From Streptomyces sp. NRRL F-6131 (lineage in GTDB: Bacteria; Actinomycetota; Actinomycetes; Streptomycetales; Streptomycetaceae), in the NCBI GenBank assembly GCA_000719695.1, contig JOHN01000010.1:93603-157602 (forward strand): a DNA stretch of 64,000 nucleotides, written 5' to 3'. The number at the start of each line of letters is the position of its first letter. Position 1 is the stretch's first letter. The notes beneath the pieces were generated by a model. That model ran no database searches. It saw only the letters and a list, made by a program, of their open reading frames with translations, and was not told the DNA's origin. Made by a program: the position numbers and the translations under genes. Positions 41,659 through 50,885 of the stretch are shown piece by piece.

Positions 41659-41703
41659 GTTTCTAAGGCACGTAAGGCGATCTAAGGCCTACTTAGACGC
41701 CCT

Positions 41704-41746
41704 GGGCCCGGTCTTACCCTTCATAAGGGGTGAGGCCGGGCCTTTG
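41704..41746 (+). terminator. Strong terminator after gatB
   Basis: GGGCCCGGTCTTACCCTT folds on AGGGGTGAGGCCGGGCC (allowing G-U pairs) around CATA and is followed by TTTG. Just before it, TAAGGC occurs three times within 41667-41691. Confidence 0.75.
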
Positions 41747-41882
41747 TCGTCCCCACCGCCGCGCCCCTAAGGCGACCGGCCCCCGGAACATCCGGCAGGC
41801 TGCCGATGTGGCGCACCCCCCCTGGGGGAGGAGTCTTGACCTCAGAACGAGAGAGACACCGAAACCCACGAGGGGAAACACC

Positions 41883-42044
41883 GTGATCGAGTACGAGCTC
41901 ATCAAGCAGCACGAGCGCGAACTTCAGGCCGTCGCCGAGCACGAGCGTCTGGTCCGTGCCGCCAAGGGGACCAAGCGCCCCGGCTGGCGCCCGAATGTGG
42001 CCTTCCGCACCCCGCGGGGCGCCGTCCGCCCGCGCGAATGCTGA
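41883..42044 (+). CDS. Small basic hypothetical protein
   Basis: 53 residues from GTG 41883, with GAGGGGAAACACC as ribosome site. The N-terminal half is a charged helix (IEYELIKQHERELQAVAEHE), the C-terminal half basic (RAAKGTKRPGWRPN, TPRGAVRPREC). Bracketed by two strong terminators (41704-41746 and 42074-42114), so it has its own transcript. No family recognised; size and charge suggest a nucleic-acid- or protein-binding role, which is speculative. Confidence 0.65.
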   Translation: MIEYELIKQHERELQAVAEHERLVRAAKGTKRPGWRPNVAFRTPRGAVRPREC

Positions 42045-42073
42045 CGAACCGGCACCAAGGTGCCGTGCGAGGA

Positions 42074-42114
42074 CCGGAGGGGGAGGCGACACGGGGGTGC
42101 GCCTCCCCCTCCGG
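42074..42114 (+). terminator. Perfect 15-bp terminator hairpin
   Basis: CCGGAGGGGGAGGCG (42074-42088) pairs with CGCCTCCCCCTCCGG (42100-42114), 30 bp after the stop of the small gene. Confidence 0.8.
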
Positions 42115-42175
42115 GCGTTCGGAGGGCGGGATAACCGCTCGGAGGGCGGATGACCTCTATGGCATGCTCGCCTCC

Positions 42176-45100
42176 ATGCAGCAGATATCGGTGAGTCCCG
42201 TCTTCGTCGGCCGCGACCCGGAACTCACCGTCCTGCTCGACGCGCTGCGCAGGGCCGGCGACGGGCAGCCGCAGACCGTGCTGATCGGCGGCGAGGCCGG
42301 GGTCGGCAAGACCCGGCTGCTGGAGGAGTTCCTCCGCCAGGCCTGCTACGACAAGGTGATCACCACCGTCGGCGGCTGTCTGGAGGTCGGCGCCGAGGGC
42401 CTGCCGTACGCGCCGCTGGCCACCGCGCTGCGTCGGCTGCACCGCGGTCTGGGCGCCGAGTTCGAGGCCGCGGCGGCCGGGATGGAAGGTCACCTCGCCC
42501 GGCTGCTGCCGGACTTCGGCGAGGCCGACGGCGAACCCAACGACGAGTACGGACGGGCCCGGCTGTTCGAGCACACCGCGAGGCTGTTCGAACGACTCGG
42601 CACGGACCGTACCCTCGTGCTCGCCGTCGAGGACCTCCACTGGTCCGACCGCTCCACCCGGGAGCTGCTGGCCTACCTGGTCCGCACCCTGCACCGGGCC
42701 CGGGTGCTGCTGGTCGCCACCTACCGCAGCGACGACCTGCACCGCCGCCACCCGCTGCGCCCGTTCCTGGCCGAACTGGAGCGGCTGCGCACCGTGCAGC
42801 GGGCCGAACTGGAGCGCTTCGGGCCCGGCGAGGTCGCCGCGCAGCTGGCCGGCATCCTCGGCACCGCCGCCCCGGACCGGGAGCTGGTCGCGCGGATCCA
42901 CCGCCGCTCCGAGGGCAACCCCTTCTTCGTCGAGGAGCTCGCCACGGCCTTCCGCGAGGGCTGTTCGGCCGGGCTCACCGACTCGCTCCGGGACATGCTG
43001 CTGGTCCGGGTCGAGGCCCTGGACGAGCAGACCCAACGCGTCCTGCGGATCGCCGCCGAGGGCGGCTCCTACGTCGAGCACGCCCTGCTCGCCGCCGTCC
43101 TGGACGACGAGGAGGAGCTGATCGCCTCGCTCCGGGCCGCCGTCGGCGCCAACATCCTGCGCCCGGACACCGACGGCGACGGCTACCGGTTCCGGCACGC
43201 GCTGGTCCGCGAGGCGGTCTCGGACGACCTGCTGCCCGGCGAACGGCACCGGATCAACCGGCGGTTCGCCGCCGCGCTGGAGGCCGATCCGCACCTGGTC
43301 GGCTCCGACGTCCGACCCGCCCGGCTGGCCAACTACTGGTACCACGCGCACGATCCGGCCCGGGCCCTGCCGACCGCCCTGGAGGCCGCCCGGGCGGCCC
43401 GTCGGCGCAACGCCTTCGCCGAGCAGCTGCGGATGCTGGAGCGCGCCCTGGAGCTCTGGGACGAGGTCTCCGAGGACGTGCTGGCGAGCACCCTGCGGCC
43501 GCACGACTGGGCCGAGACCTACCCGCCCTGCTCCTGCGACGTCGACCGGCACAGCGCCGGCTGCGCGCAGCTCTGCCTGATCGACGTGCTCGCCGAGGCG
43601 GTGGTCGCGGCCCGGCGCAGCGGCGACCGCGAGCGCGGGCTGAGCCTGGCCAAGCGGGCGCTCAAGCTGGTCGACGAGACCGAGCACCCGGCCCGCGCCG
43701 CCTGGTTCCGGATCAACCGGGCCCGGATGCTCGGCCACCTGCGCCGCTCCGGCGACGAGGAGGAGATCGCGTACGCGCACCGGCTGGTCGAGCACCTGCC
43801 GCCGTCCGCCGTCCAGGCCGAGGTGTTCGCGCTCGGCGCCGGCAGCGGGATGCTCTCCAACCCCCGGCCCGAACTGGTCGAGCTCGCCGAGCGGGCCGTC
43901 CGGATCGCCCGCGAGGTGGGCGCGCACGCCGTCGAGCAGCACGCCCTGATGACGCTCAGCGGGCTGCGCAACGACCTCGACTCCGACCCGGAGACCGCGG
44001 TCGCCCAGCTCACCGCCGCCGTGGAGGCCACCCGGCGGATCGGCGCACCGGACGTCCTGCTGCGCGGCATCAACAACCTGTCCTCCATGCAGCGCGGCCT
44101 CGGCCGCGCCGAGGAGGCGGTCGCGCTCGCCCGCGAGGGGCTGGAGTCCGCCCGCGGCAACGGCCTGCAGCGCAACATCGGCACCATCCTGACCGGCAAC
44201 CTCGCCGAGGCGCTGATGGACCTCGGGCGGATCGACGAGGCCGAGCGGGTGCTCGCCGAGTGCGAGCTGATCGGCTCGACCGGCACCCACGCCGAGTTCC
44301 TGGACCGGATGCGCGGCGAACTCGCCCTGCTCCGCGGCGACCTGCCCGCCGCCGCCGCGATGCTGGCGCAGGCCCGGGCGGCCAACCGGGTCGGCCAGCT
44401 CCAGCACTCCGTCCCGATCGCGCGGCTGGCGCTGCGGATCGCCGTCGGGGCCGGCCGCCCGCTGGACGCCCGGGCCGAGCTGATCGCCGCCCTGGACGAG
44501 GACCTCCGGTGCGGCTACCTCGCCGACCTCTACCCGCTGCTGGTGGACGGCGCCGCCGCCGAGGCCGACAGCCGGGGCCTGCCGGAGGCCGACCGGGGGC
44601 GGGCCGCCGTCCTGGCCCGGATCGCCTCGACCGCGGCCGAGCTGACCCCGACCGTGCCGCTGCACCACGGCTGGGCCCGGCTGCTGGAGGCCGAACTGGC
44701 CCGCGCCGAGGGGGCGGACACCCCGGAACAGTGGGCCGGGGCGGTCGCGGCGCTGCGCCCGACCGGTCTGCCGTACCCGCTGGCGGTCGCCCTGCTGCGG
44801 GCCGGTGAGGCCGAGGTGCTCGCCGGACGCCGCGAGTCCGGTGTCGAACTCCTGCGCGAGGCGCGGGAACTGGCGTCCGCCCGGTCCGACGCCGGACTCT
44901 GCGCCCAGATCGACGCGCTGGCCGGGCGGGCCGGCCTGGCGGTGGTCGCCGAGCGCCCCGTGCCCGCCGCGGTGGTGCCGGCCGGCGAATCCTTTGGTCT
45001 CACCCCCCGTGAGCGGGACGTGCTCCGGTTGCTCGCCCGGGGGTGCACCAACCGGCAGATCGCCGAGGAACTGTACATCTCGCCGAAGACCGCCAGCGTG

Positions 45101-45211
45101 CACGTGTCCAACATCCTCGGCAAGCTCGCGGTGACCGGCCGGGGCGAGGCCGCCGCGCTGGCCCACCGCTTGCGGCTGTTCCCCGAGGACCTGAGCCCGG
45201 TCGGCCGCTGA
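42176..45211 (+). CDS. LAL-type LuxR-family ATPase regulator
   Basis: About 1011 residues from ATG 42176 (MQQISVSPVFVGRDPEL); ATG 42164 is four codons upstream. There is no ribosome site ahead of either, and TATGGC near 42159 could give a leaderless message. N-terminal AAA-type ATPase: Walker A IGGEAGVGKTRLLEEF, Walker B LAVEDLHWSDRSTRELLAYL. A long TPR-like helical middle contains an odd Cys cluster (CSCDVDRHSAGCAQLC). C-terminal LuxR HTH: LTPRERDVLRLLARGCTNRQ, AEELYISPKTASVHVSNILG. LALs are usually large pathway activators in actinobacteria. Neighbours give no clear target. Confidence 0.92.
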   Translation: MQQISVSPVFVGRDPELTVLLDALRRAGDGQPQTVLIGGEAGVGKTRLLEEFLRQACYDKVITTVGGCLEVGAEGLPYAPLATALRRLHRGLGAEFEAAAAGMEGHLARLLPDFGEADGEPNDEYGRARLFEHTARLFERLGTDRTLVLAVEDLHWSDRSTRELLAYLVRTLHRARVLLVATYRSDDLHRRHPLRPFLAELERLRTVQRAELERFGPGEVAAQLAGILGTAAPDRELVARIHRRSEGNPFFVEELATAFREGCSAGLTDSLRDMLLVRVEALDEQTQRVLRIAAEGGSYVEHALLAAVLDDEEELIASLRAAVGANILRPDTDGDGYRFRHALVREAVSDDLLPGERHRINRRFAAALEADPHLVGSDVRPARLANYWYHAHDPARALPTALEAARAARRRNAFAEQLRMLERALELWDEVSEDVLASTLRPHDWAETYPPCSCDVDRHSAGCAQLCLIDVLAEAVVAARRSGDRERGLSLAKRALKLVDETEHPARAAWFRINRARMLGHLRRSGDEEEIAYAHRLVEHLPPSAVQAEVFALGAGSGMLSNPRPELVELAERAVRIAREVGAHAVEQHALMTLSGLRNDLDSDPETAVAQLTAAVEATRRIGAPDVLLRGINNLSSMQRGLGRAEEAVALAREGLESARGNGLQRNIGTILTGNLAEALMDLGRIDEAERVLAECELIGSTGTHAEFLDRMRGELALLRGDLPAAAAMLAQARAANRVGQLQHSVPIARLALRIAVGAGRPLDARAELIAALDEDLRCGYLADLYPLLVDGAAAEADSRGLPEADRGRAAVLARIASTAAELTPTVPLHHGWARLLEAELARAEGADTPEQWAGAVAALRPTGLPYPLAVALLRAGEAEVLAGRRESGVELLREARELASARSDAGLCAQIDALAGRAGLAVVAERPVPAAVVPAGESFGLTPRERDVLRLLARGCTNRQIAEELYISPKTASVHVSNILGKLAVTGRGEAAALAHRLRLFPEDLSPVGR

Positions 45212-45584
45212 CCGCCCGCCCGCCGTGGCCCGTCCGGCGCCGCCGCCGCTCGGGCCGGTGCCGGGCGGGCGCCTCCGCGTGCTCCCGTGCGCGCCGCGTG
45301 AGCCCCTGTTCGTACGCCCCCGCCAACCGGCCCGTTTCGGCGGAATCGGCCGTACCGACCCACTCCGGGACCATTACTCTAAGTTGAGTGTGCGTGTCAT
45401 TGAGTGACCGAAGTGGTGTAGGGTCCCGAACGGGAACATCGGTGTGGCGGGACGGCCGGCAGGCCCCCCGCCCCCTGGGCCACCGCCCTGCCGGGGCGCC
45501 AGGTCACCGCGCACGGCCACCAGGCGCGCGGCCGGTGGTCCGTGACCGGGGCGCGAGGCCCCGGGCCGGAGGGGGAGAGGCCGA
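45212..45584 (+). promoter_or_regulatory. Long upstream region of the GGDEF gene with BldD-like site
   Basis: 373 bp without a supported gene. TTAC-TCTAA-GTTG at 45374-45386 is one base off the BldD half-site arrangement TNAC-N5-GTNA, and TTGAGTG recurs at 45384 and 45400, 16 bp apart. TAGGGT at 45419-45424 is a possible -10. A long ~150-nt leader rich in GC hairpins precedes GTG 45585. BldD is known to control several GGDEF genes in Streptomyces; binding here is an inference. Confidence 0.4.
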
Positions 45585-48500
45585 GTGAGCTCCACCGACG
45601 CGGTGCTGCCCGGAGCCGGACGGCCCCAGGCACCGGACACCGCCCTGCCCGTGGACGGCCCGCTGCGGCCCGGCCCGGCCCCGCACGGCGTCCGCGCCGC
45701 CGATCCGCCCCCGTTCGGGCCGGCCGGCGGCGGCGCGAGACCCGGGCCGCTGCGCCGGGCGCTCGACAGCCGCAAGCTGCCCGGCGCCGCCCTCGGCGTG
45801 CTCTGCCTGGCCTACGCCCTGGGCGCCGCGCTCGGCTGGGGCTCGCGCCAGATCGCCGTCTTCATGGGCGACTTCGGCCTGGCCGCGGCCGCCCTCGCAG
45901 CCGCGCTCTCCTGTCTCGCGTACGGCTGCACGGTCGGCGGCCACGCCCGCCCGGCCTGGCTGCTGTTCGGCCTCTCCTCGCTGATGGTCGCCTTCGGCAA
46001 CGGCACCTGGGGCTGGTACGAGCTGGTCGAGCGGACCCCGCTGCCGCCGAACTCGCTGGCCGAGTACGCCTTCCTGCTGTTCGCCCCGCTCGCCATCACC
46101 GGTGTCCTGGTGCTCGCCCAGCGCCCCCGCACCGCCGCCGGCTGGCTCTGCCTGCTGCTGGACGGCTGGCTGGTGGCCGGCTCGCTGTTCACCCTCAGCT
46201 GGAGCCTGGCGCTCGGCCGCACCGCCGCCGGCGAGGCCGGCTCCCCGCTGCGGCTGGCCCTCAACCTGGCCTACCCGGTGCTGGACATCCTGCTCGTCTC
46301 GCTCGTCGTCGGCCTGCGCTTCGGCGGTCGGGACGGCAACCGGGCGGCCGTCCACACCGCCATGGTCGGCCTCGCCGTCACGGTGCTCTGCGACGCCCTG
46401 TTCACCTCGCCCGAGCTGCGCAGCAGCTACCACTCCGGCGAACTGCTGGACGCCGGCTGGTTCGCCGGCAGCCTGCTGCTCGCCTGGGCGCCGTGGTCCC
46501 CGCGCTGGCGCCGCCCGCTGCGCGAGCACCCCGCCCTCGGCGGCCTGCCCCGCCGCCGGGTGGCCACCACCTTCAGCGCGCTCACCCCGTACGCCGCCGC
46601 CGCGGTCTGCACCGCCGGGATCCTCTACAACGCCCTCGGCGGCCGCTCGCTGGACCGGGTGGTGGCCTCGGCGGCCTGCACCGTCGGCCTGGCGCTGATC
46701 CTGCGGCAGGGCATCATGCTGCTCGACAACCTCTCGCTGGCCCAGGAACTCGCCCACAAGGAGGCGCACTTCCGCTCCCTGGTGCAGGGCTCCAGCGACG
46801 TCATCATGATCGCCGGCGCCAACGGCGTGCTCTCCTACGTCTCCCCGGCCGCCCTCGGCGTCTACGGGCGCGACCCGGAGGAGCTGGTCGGCGGCAACCT
46901 GCTCGACCTGATCCACCCCGAGGACGTCGACCGGGTGCTGCTGGAGGTCCGTCGCTTCCTGGCCCGCGGCCGGCTGGTCGCCCACCGCGACCCCGGCGCC
47001 GAACCGCTGCCCGCGGCCCGGGTGGAGTGCCGGATCGGCTCCGGCGCCGGCGAGTGGCTGCACGTCGAGTCGACCGTCGACCGGTACCGCGACGGCCTGA
47101 TCCTGAACAGCCGCGACGTCACCGAACGGGTCATGCTGCAGGCCCAGTTGCAGCACAACGCCTTCCACGACCCGCTCACCGACCTGCCCAACCGGGCGCT
47201 GTTCACCCAGCGGCTGCGCGCCGCGCTGGCCACCCGCGGCCAGCAGGACGGGGCGGGCGCCGGGGTCGCCGTGCTCTTCCTCGACCTGGACGGCTTCAAG
47301 GCCGTCAACGACACCGCCGGCCACCAGGTCGGCGACGAGCTGCTGGTCCAGGCCGCCCGCCGGCTGCAGGGCGCCGTCCGCAGCGGCGACACCGTCGCCC
47401 GGTTCGGCGGCGACGAGTTCGCCACCCTGGTCTGCGGCCCGCTCGGCCGCCTCCAGGTCCAGGAGCTCGCCGAACGGCTGCGCACCGCGCTCTCCGAGCC
47501 CTACTGGATCGGCGGCAGCGAACTCAGCGTCGCCGCCAGCATCGGCATCGCCTTCGGCACCCCCGAGCGCGGCCCTGCCGCAGACCCGCGGGCCGCCGCC
47601 GACGAGCTGATGCGCAACGCCGACCTGGCGATGTACCGCGCCAAGTCCGAGGGCAAGGGCCGGGTGATGCTCTACACCCCGGCCATGCGCGCCGACCTGG
47701 AGCGCCGCACCGAACTGGACGAACGGCTGCGCGCGGCCGTCCGGGAGGGCGGCTTCACCCTGCTCCACCAGCCCGTGGTGGACCTCACCAGCGGCGCGGT
47801 CGCCGCCGTCGAGGCCCAGGCCCGCTGGCGCTCCGCCCAGGGCCTGCTGCTCACCCCCGCCGAGTTCCTGCGCTCCACCGAGCACGGGGACGCCGCCGCC
47901 CGGTTCTCCCGCTGGCTGGTCCGCGAGGCGGTGACCGCCGCCGCGCTGCGCCGCGGCCCGGCCGGCCGGGGCCGGACCTCGCCGCCGCCGGTCCCGGTGT
48001 CGGTCCGGCTCTCCGCCGAGCGGCTCTGCTCGCCCGGCCTGTACGAGGCGGTGGTCGCGGCGCTGCGGGACAGCGGCCTGCCCGGCGGCCAGCTGATCGT
48101 CGAAGTGGCCCGGACCGGCCCGGACGACCTGGCCGACGAGCTCGGCCGCCGCCTGGACGCGCTGCGCCGGCTCGGCGTGGCCACCGCGCTGGCCGGCTTC
48201 GGGGCCGGCAGCGGCTCGCTCGGGGCGCTGGTCAGGCTCCCCTTCGACGGACTGAAGCTGGACCGCTCGCTGGTCCGGGACCTGGGCGAGTCGGCGCTCT
48301 CCCGGACCCTCGCCGGGCACGCCCTGCGGCTCGGCCGGGACCTCGGCCTGGTCACCGCCGCCGAGGGCGTCGACCTGCCCCGCCAGGTGGCCGTGCTGCA
48401 GGAGCTGGGCTGCCGCCAGGTCCAGGGATCGGCCTTCGCCGCCCCGCTCGACGAGACCCGGCTGCGCCGCGAGCTGGCCCGCCGCGCGTACCCGGTGCCC

Positions 48501-48686
48501 AGGCCGCTCGGCCCGCTGCCCGCGCGCCGCGCCCACCGGGCCGCGGACACCCGGACGAGTGGCTGCGGCGAGGCCGCCGGAGGGCGTGTCCTGCCTCACC
48601 GCAACGCCTCCGACCTGCCCGAACGCCCGGCCGTGGCGGGTCCGGGGGTCGGTCCGCATGGCGAGACTGTCGTCCCACCTGCTTGA
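45585..48686 (+). CDS. Membrane PAS-GGDEF protein with degenerate EAL domain
   Basis: 1033 residues from GTG 45585 after GGAGGGGGAGAGG. Nine to ten hydrophobic spans occupy about residues 65-390 (MASE/7TM-like sensor). A PAS domain (FRSLVQGSSDVIMIAGANGV ... LDLIHPEDVDRV) is followed by GGDEF (DPLTDLPNRALF; RFGGDEFATL, GGDEF at 608-612, intact). The C-terminal EAL-like domain is decayed: EALLRW is EAQARW (Glu743 kept), DDFGTG is AGFGAG and AEGVE is AEGVD. Predicted to be a diguanylate cyclase with a non-catalytic EAL that may bind c-di-GMP or a partner. The disordered tail overlaps the ilv leader promoter region. Confidence 0.9.
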   Translation: MSSTDAVLPGAGRPQAPDTALPVDGPLRPGPAPHGVRAADPPPFGPAGGGARPGPLRRALDSRKLPGAALGVLCLAYALGAALGWGSRQIAVFMGDFGLAAAALAAALSCLAYGCTVGGHARPAWLLFGLSSLMVAFGNGTWGWYELVERTPLPPNSLAEYAFLLFAPLAITGVLVLAQRPRTAAGWLCLLLDGWLVAGSLFTLSWSLALGRTAAGEAGSPLRLALNLAYPVLDILLVSLVVGLRFGGRDGNRAAVHTAMVGLAVTVLCDALFTSPELRSSYHSGELLDAGWFAGSLLLAWAPWSPRWRRPLREHPALGGLPRRRVATTFSALTPYAAAAVCTAGILYNALGGRSLDRVVASAACTVGLALILRQGIMLLDNLSLAQELAHKEAHFRSLVQGSSDVIMIAGANGVLSYVSPAALGVYGRDPEELVGGNLLDLIHPEDVDRVLLEVRRFLARGRLVAHRDPGAEPLPAARVECRIGSGAGEWLHVESTVDRYRDGLILNSRDVTERVMLQAQLQHNAFHDPLTDLPNRALFTQRLRAALATRGQQDGAGAGVAVLFLDLDGFKAVNDTAGHQVGDELLVQAARRLQGAVRSGDTVARFGGDEFATLVCGPLGRLQVQELAERLRTALSEPYWIGGSELSVAASIGIAFGTPERGPAADPRAAADELMRNADLAMYRAKSEGKGRVMLYTPAMRADLERRTELDERLRAAVREGGFTLLHQPVVDLTSGAVAAVEAQARWRSAQGLLLTPAEFLRSTEHGDAAARFSRWLVREAVTAAALRRGPAGRGRTSPPPVPVSVRLSAERLCSPGLYEAVVAALRDSGLPGGQLIVEVARTGPDDLADELGRRLDALRRLGVATALAGFGAGSGSLGALVRLPFDGLKLDRSLVRDLGESALSRTLAGHALRLGRDLGLVTAAEGVDLPRQVAVLQELGCRQVQGSAFAAPLDETRLRRELARRAYPVPRPLGPLPARRAHRAADTRTSGCGEAAGGRVLPHRNASDLPERPAVAGPGVGPHGETVVPPA

Positions 48687-48719
48687 CAGTCGACCCTTGA
48701 CGGGAGGAAGGTCGTTGCC

Positions 48720-48761
48720 ATGCGCACCCGAATTCTCGTACTTGGCGGGCGCGTCGGCTGA
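48720..48761 (+). CDS. ilvB leader peptide (MRTRILVLGGRVG)
   Basis: Thirteen codons, ATG 48720 to TGA 48761, behind a strong GGAGGAAGG ribosome site. It contains Ile-Leu-Val-Leu in a row, all three branched-chain amino acids. GGCGCGTCGG inside the last codons can pair with CCGACGCGCC at 48788-48797, immediately before the terminator hairpin. This is the classical arrangement for ribosome-mediated attenuation of ilvBNC, as described in actinobacteria. Confidence 0.88.
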   Translation: MRTRILVLGGRVG

Positions 48762-48798
48762 GCGGGCCCCGTCCCGTTCGTGACAGACCGACGCGCCA

Positions 48799-48833
48799 CC
48801 CCTCGCATGCCCTTGGGCACGAGGGGTTTTTTG
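48799..48833 (+). terminator. Rho-independent attenuator terminator of ilvB
   Basis: CCCCTCG ... CGAGGGG with inner TGCCC/GGGCA pairing, followed by TTTTTTG. It lies 38 bp after the leader peptide and 164 bp before ilvB. The 48834-48996 remainder is a plain leader in which nothing else is recognised. Confidence 0.88.
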
Positions 48834-48996
48834 TTGCACTGACGCTGTTCCACCACCGCAAGACCCCTGGCCCCGAGGCCCCGCGAAAGGGACGATTGGG
48901 GCAGAGCCGGCGATCGGCCCGCACGCGGGACCCCACCCCTCGACCCACCGGGGCCCGCAACCACCGGGTCGGCCAGAACCGAGAAGAGACAGGCAG

Positions 48997-50850
48997 ATGA
49001 CCGAGCACGCCGCATCCCCCCGCCGCGGGGACACCCCGGCCGCCCACGCTCCCGCTCCCCAGCACGTCGTCGAGACCATGACCGGCGCCCAGTCGCTCAT
49101 CCGCTCGCTGGAGGCCGTCGGTGCGGACACCGTCTTCGGCATCCCGGGCGGGGCCATCCTTCCCGCGTACGACCCGCTGATGGACTCCACCAAGGTCCGC
49201 CACATCCTGGTCCGCCACGAGCAGGGCGCCGGCCACGCGGCCACCGGCTACGCGCAGGCCACCGGCCGGGTCGGCGTCTGCATGGCGACCTCCGGCCCCG
49301 GCGCCACCAACCTGGTCACCCCGATCGCCGACGCGTACATGGACTCGGTGCCGATCGTCGCCATCACCGGCCAGGTCACCTCCAAGGCGATCGGCACGGA
49401 CGCCTTCCAGGAGGCGGACATCTGCGGCATCACCATGCCGATCACCAAGCACAACTACCTGGTCACCGACCCGGCCGAGATCCCCCGGGTGATCGCCGAG
49501 GCGTTCCACATCGCCGCCACCGGCCGCCCCGGCCCGGTCCTGGTCGACATCGCCAAGGACGCCCTCCAGGCCACCACCACCTTCCGCTGGCCGGTCGAGA
49601 CCTCGCTGCCCGGCTACCGCCCGGTGACCAAGCCGCACGCCAAGCAGATCCGCGAGGCCGCGAAGATGCTGGTCACCGCCAAGCGCCCGGTCCTGTACGT
49701 CGGCGGCGGCGTCGTCAAGGCCGGCGCCACGGCCGAGCTGCGCATCCTGGCCGAGCTGACCGGCGCCCCGGTGGTCACCACCCTGATGGCGCTCGGCGCC
49801 TTCCCGGACAGCCACCCGCAGCACCTGGGCATGCCCGGCATGCACGGCTCCGTCCCGGCCGTCACGGCGCTCCAGAAGGCCGACCTGCTCTTCACCCTCG
49901 GCGCCCGCTTCGACGACCGGGTCACCGGCAAGCTGGACAGCTTCGCCCCGTACGCCAAGGTCGTCCACGCCGACATCGACCCGGCCGAGATCGGCAAGAA
50001 CCGCCCGGCCGACGTGCCGATCGTCGGCGACGCCCGCGAGGTGCTGGCCGACCTCATCGTCGCCGTCCAGGCCGAGTTCGACGCCGGTCACAAGGGCGAC
50101 TACGCCGACTGGTGGGAGCGGCTCGACGAGTGGAAGACGACCTACCCGGTGGGCTATGAGCCCGCGCCCGGCGGTCAGCTCTCCCCGCAGCAGGTCATCG
50201 AGCGGATCGGCCGGCTGGTCGGCCCGGACGCCGTCTACGCGGCGGGCGTCGGCCAGCACCAGATGTGGAGCTCGCAGTTCATCCGCTTCGAGAAGCCGGG
50301 CACCTGGCTCAACTCCGGCGGCGCCGGGACCATGGGCTACGCGGTGCCGGCCGCGATGGGCGCCAAGGCGGGCCGCCCGGAGGCCGCGGTCTGGGCGATC
50401 GACGGCGACGGCTGCTTCCAGATGACCAACCAGGAGCTGGTCACCTGCGCCCTGAACGACATCCCGATCAAGGTCGCGGTCATCAACAACGGCTCGCTGG
50501 GCATGGTCCGGCAGTGGCAGACCCTGTTCTACAACCAGCGTTACTCCAACACCGTGCTGCACTCCGGCCCCGGCCACGACGGCATCGAGCCGCCGGCCCA
50601 GGGCACCCGGATCCCCGACTTCGTCCTGCTCGCCGAGGCGATGGGCTGCGTCGGCCTGCGCTGCGAGCGTCCCGAGGACCTCGACGCGGTGATCAAGCAG
50701 GCGATGGAGATCAACGACCGCCCGGTGGTCATCGACTTCATCGTCCACCAGGACGCCATGGTCTGGCCGATGGTCGCGGCCGGCACCAGCAACGACGAGA
50801 TCCAGTTCGCCCGCGGCGTGCGTCCCGACTTCGGCGACGACCTCGACTGA
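48997..50850 (+). CDS. ilvB: Acetolactate synthase large (catalytic) subunit
   Basis: 617 residues. ThDP- and FAD-dependent condensation of pyruvate (or with 2-oxobutyrate), the first common step to Val, Leu and Ile. [18 protein letters not shown] with the [16 protein letters not shown] catalytic Glu, [20 protein letters not shown], and ThDP-binding [15 protein letters not shown] ... [13 protein letters not shown]. The N-terminal ~30 residues ([20 protein letters not shown]) are a variable extension. ilvN starts 35 bp later. Confidence 0.97.
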   Translation: MTEHAASPRRGDTPAAHAPAPQHVVETMTGAQSLIRSLEAVGADTVFGIPGGAILPAYDPLMDSTKVRHILVRHEQGAGHAATGYAQATGRVGVCMATSGPGATNLVTPIADAYMDSVPIVAITGQVTSKAIGTDAFQEADICGITMPITKHNYLVTDPAEIPRVIAEAFHIAATGRPGPVLVDIAKDALQATTTFRWPVETSLPGYRPVTKPHAKQIREAAKMLVTAKRPVLYVGGGVVKAGATAELRILAELTGAPVVTTLMALGAFPDSHPQHLGMPGMHGSVPAVTALQKADLLFTLGARFDDRVTGKLDSFAPYAKVVHADIDPAEIGKNRPADVPIVGDAREVLADLIVAVQAEFDAGHKGDYADWWERLDEWKTTYPVGYEPAPGGQLSPQQVIERIGRLVGPDAVYAAGVGQHQMWSSQFIRFEKPGTWLNSGGAGTMGYAVPAAMGAKAGRPEAAVWAIDGDGCFQMTNQELVTCALNDIPIKVAVINNGSLGMVRQWQTLFYNQRYSNTVLHSGPGHDGIEPPAQGTRIPDFVLLAEAMGCVGLRCERPEDLDAVIKQAMEINDRPVVIDFIVHQDAMVWPMVAAGTSNDEIQFARGVRPDFGDDLD

Positions 50851-50885
50851 GCCCCTTCCGGAACGACCAAGGGAACCCACGACCC

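Noticed and set aside
41924..45166. 1080-codon open frame on the minus strand
   Set aside because: Complement of the LAL regulator; stop-free only because of GC bias.
48683..48712. TTGACA at 48683 as the ilvB leader promoter
   Set aside because: A -10 at normal spacing would fall on the leader's own ribosome site, so it cannot serve the leader peptide.
45504..49244. 1246-codon open frame on the minus strand
   Set aside because: Complement of the GGDEF gene and ilvB start; crosses the ilv attenuator and has no recognisable domain.
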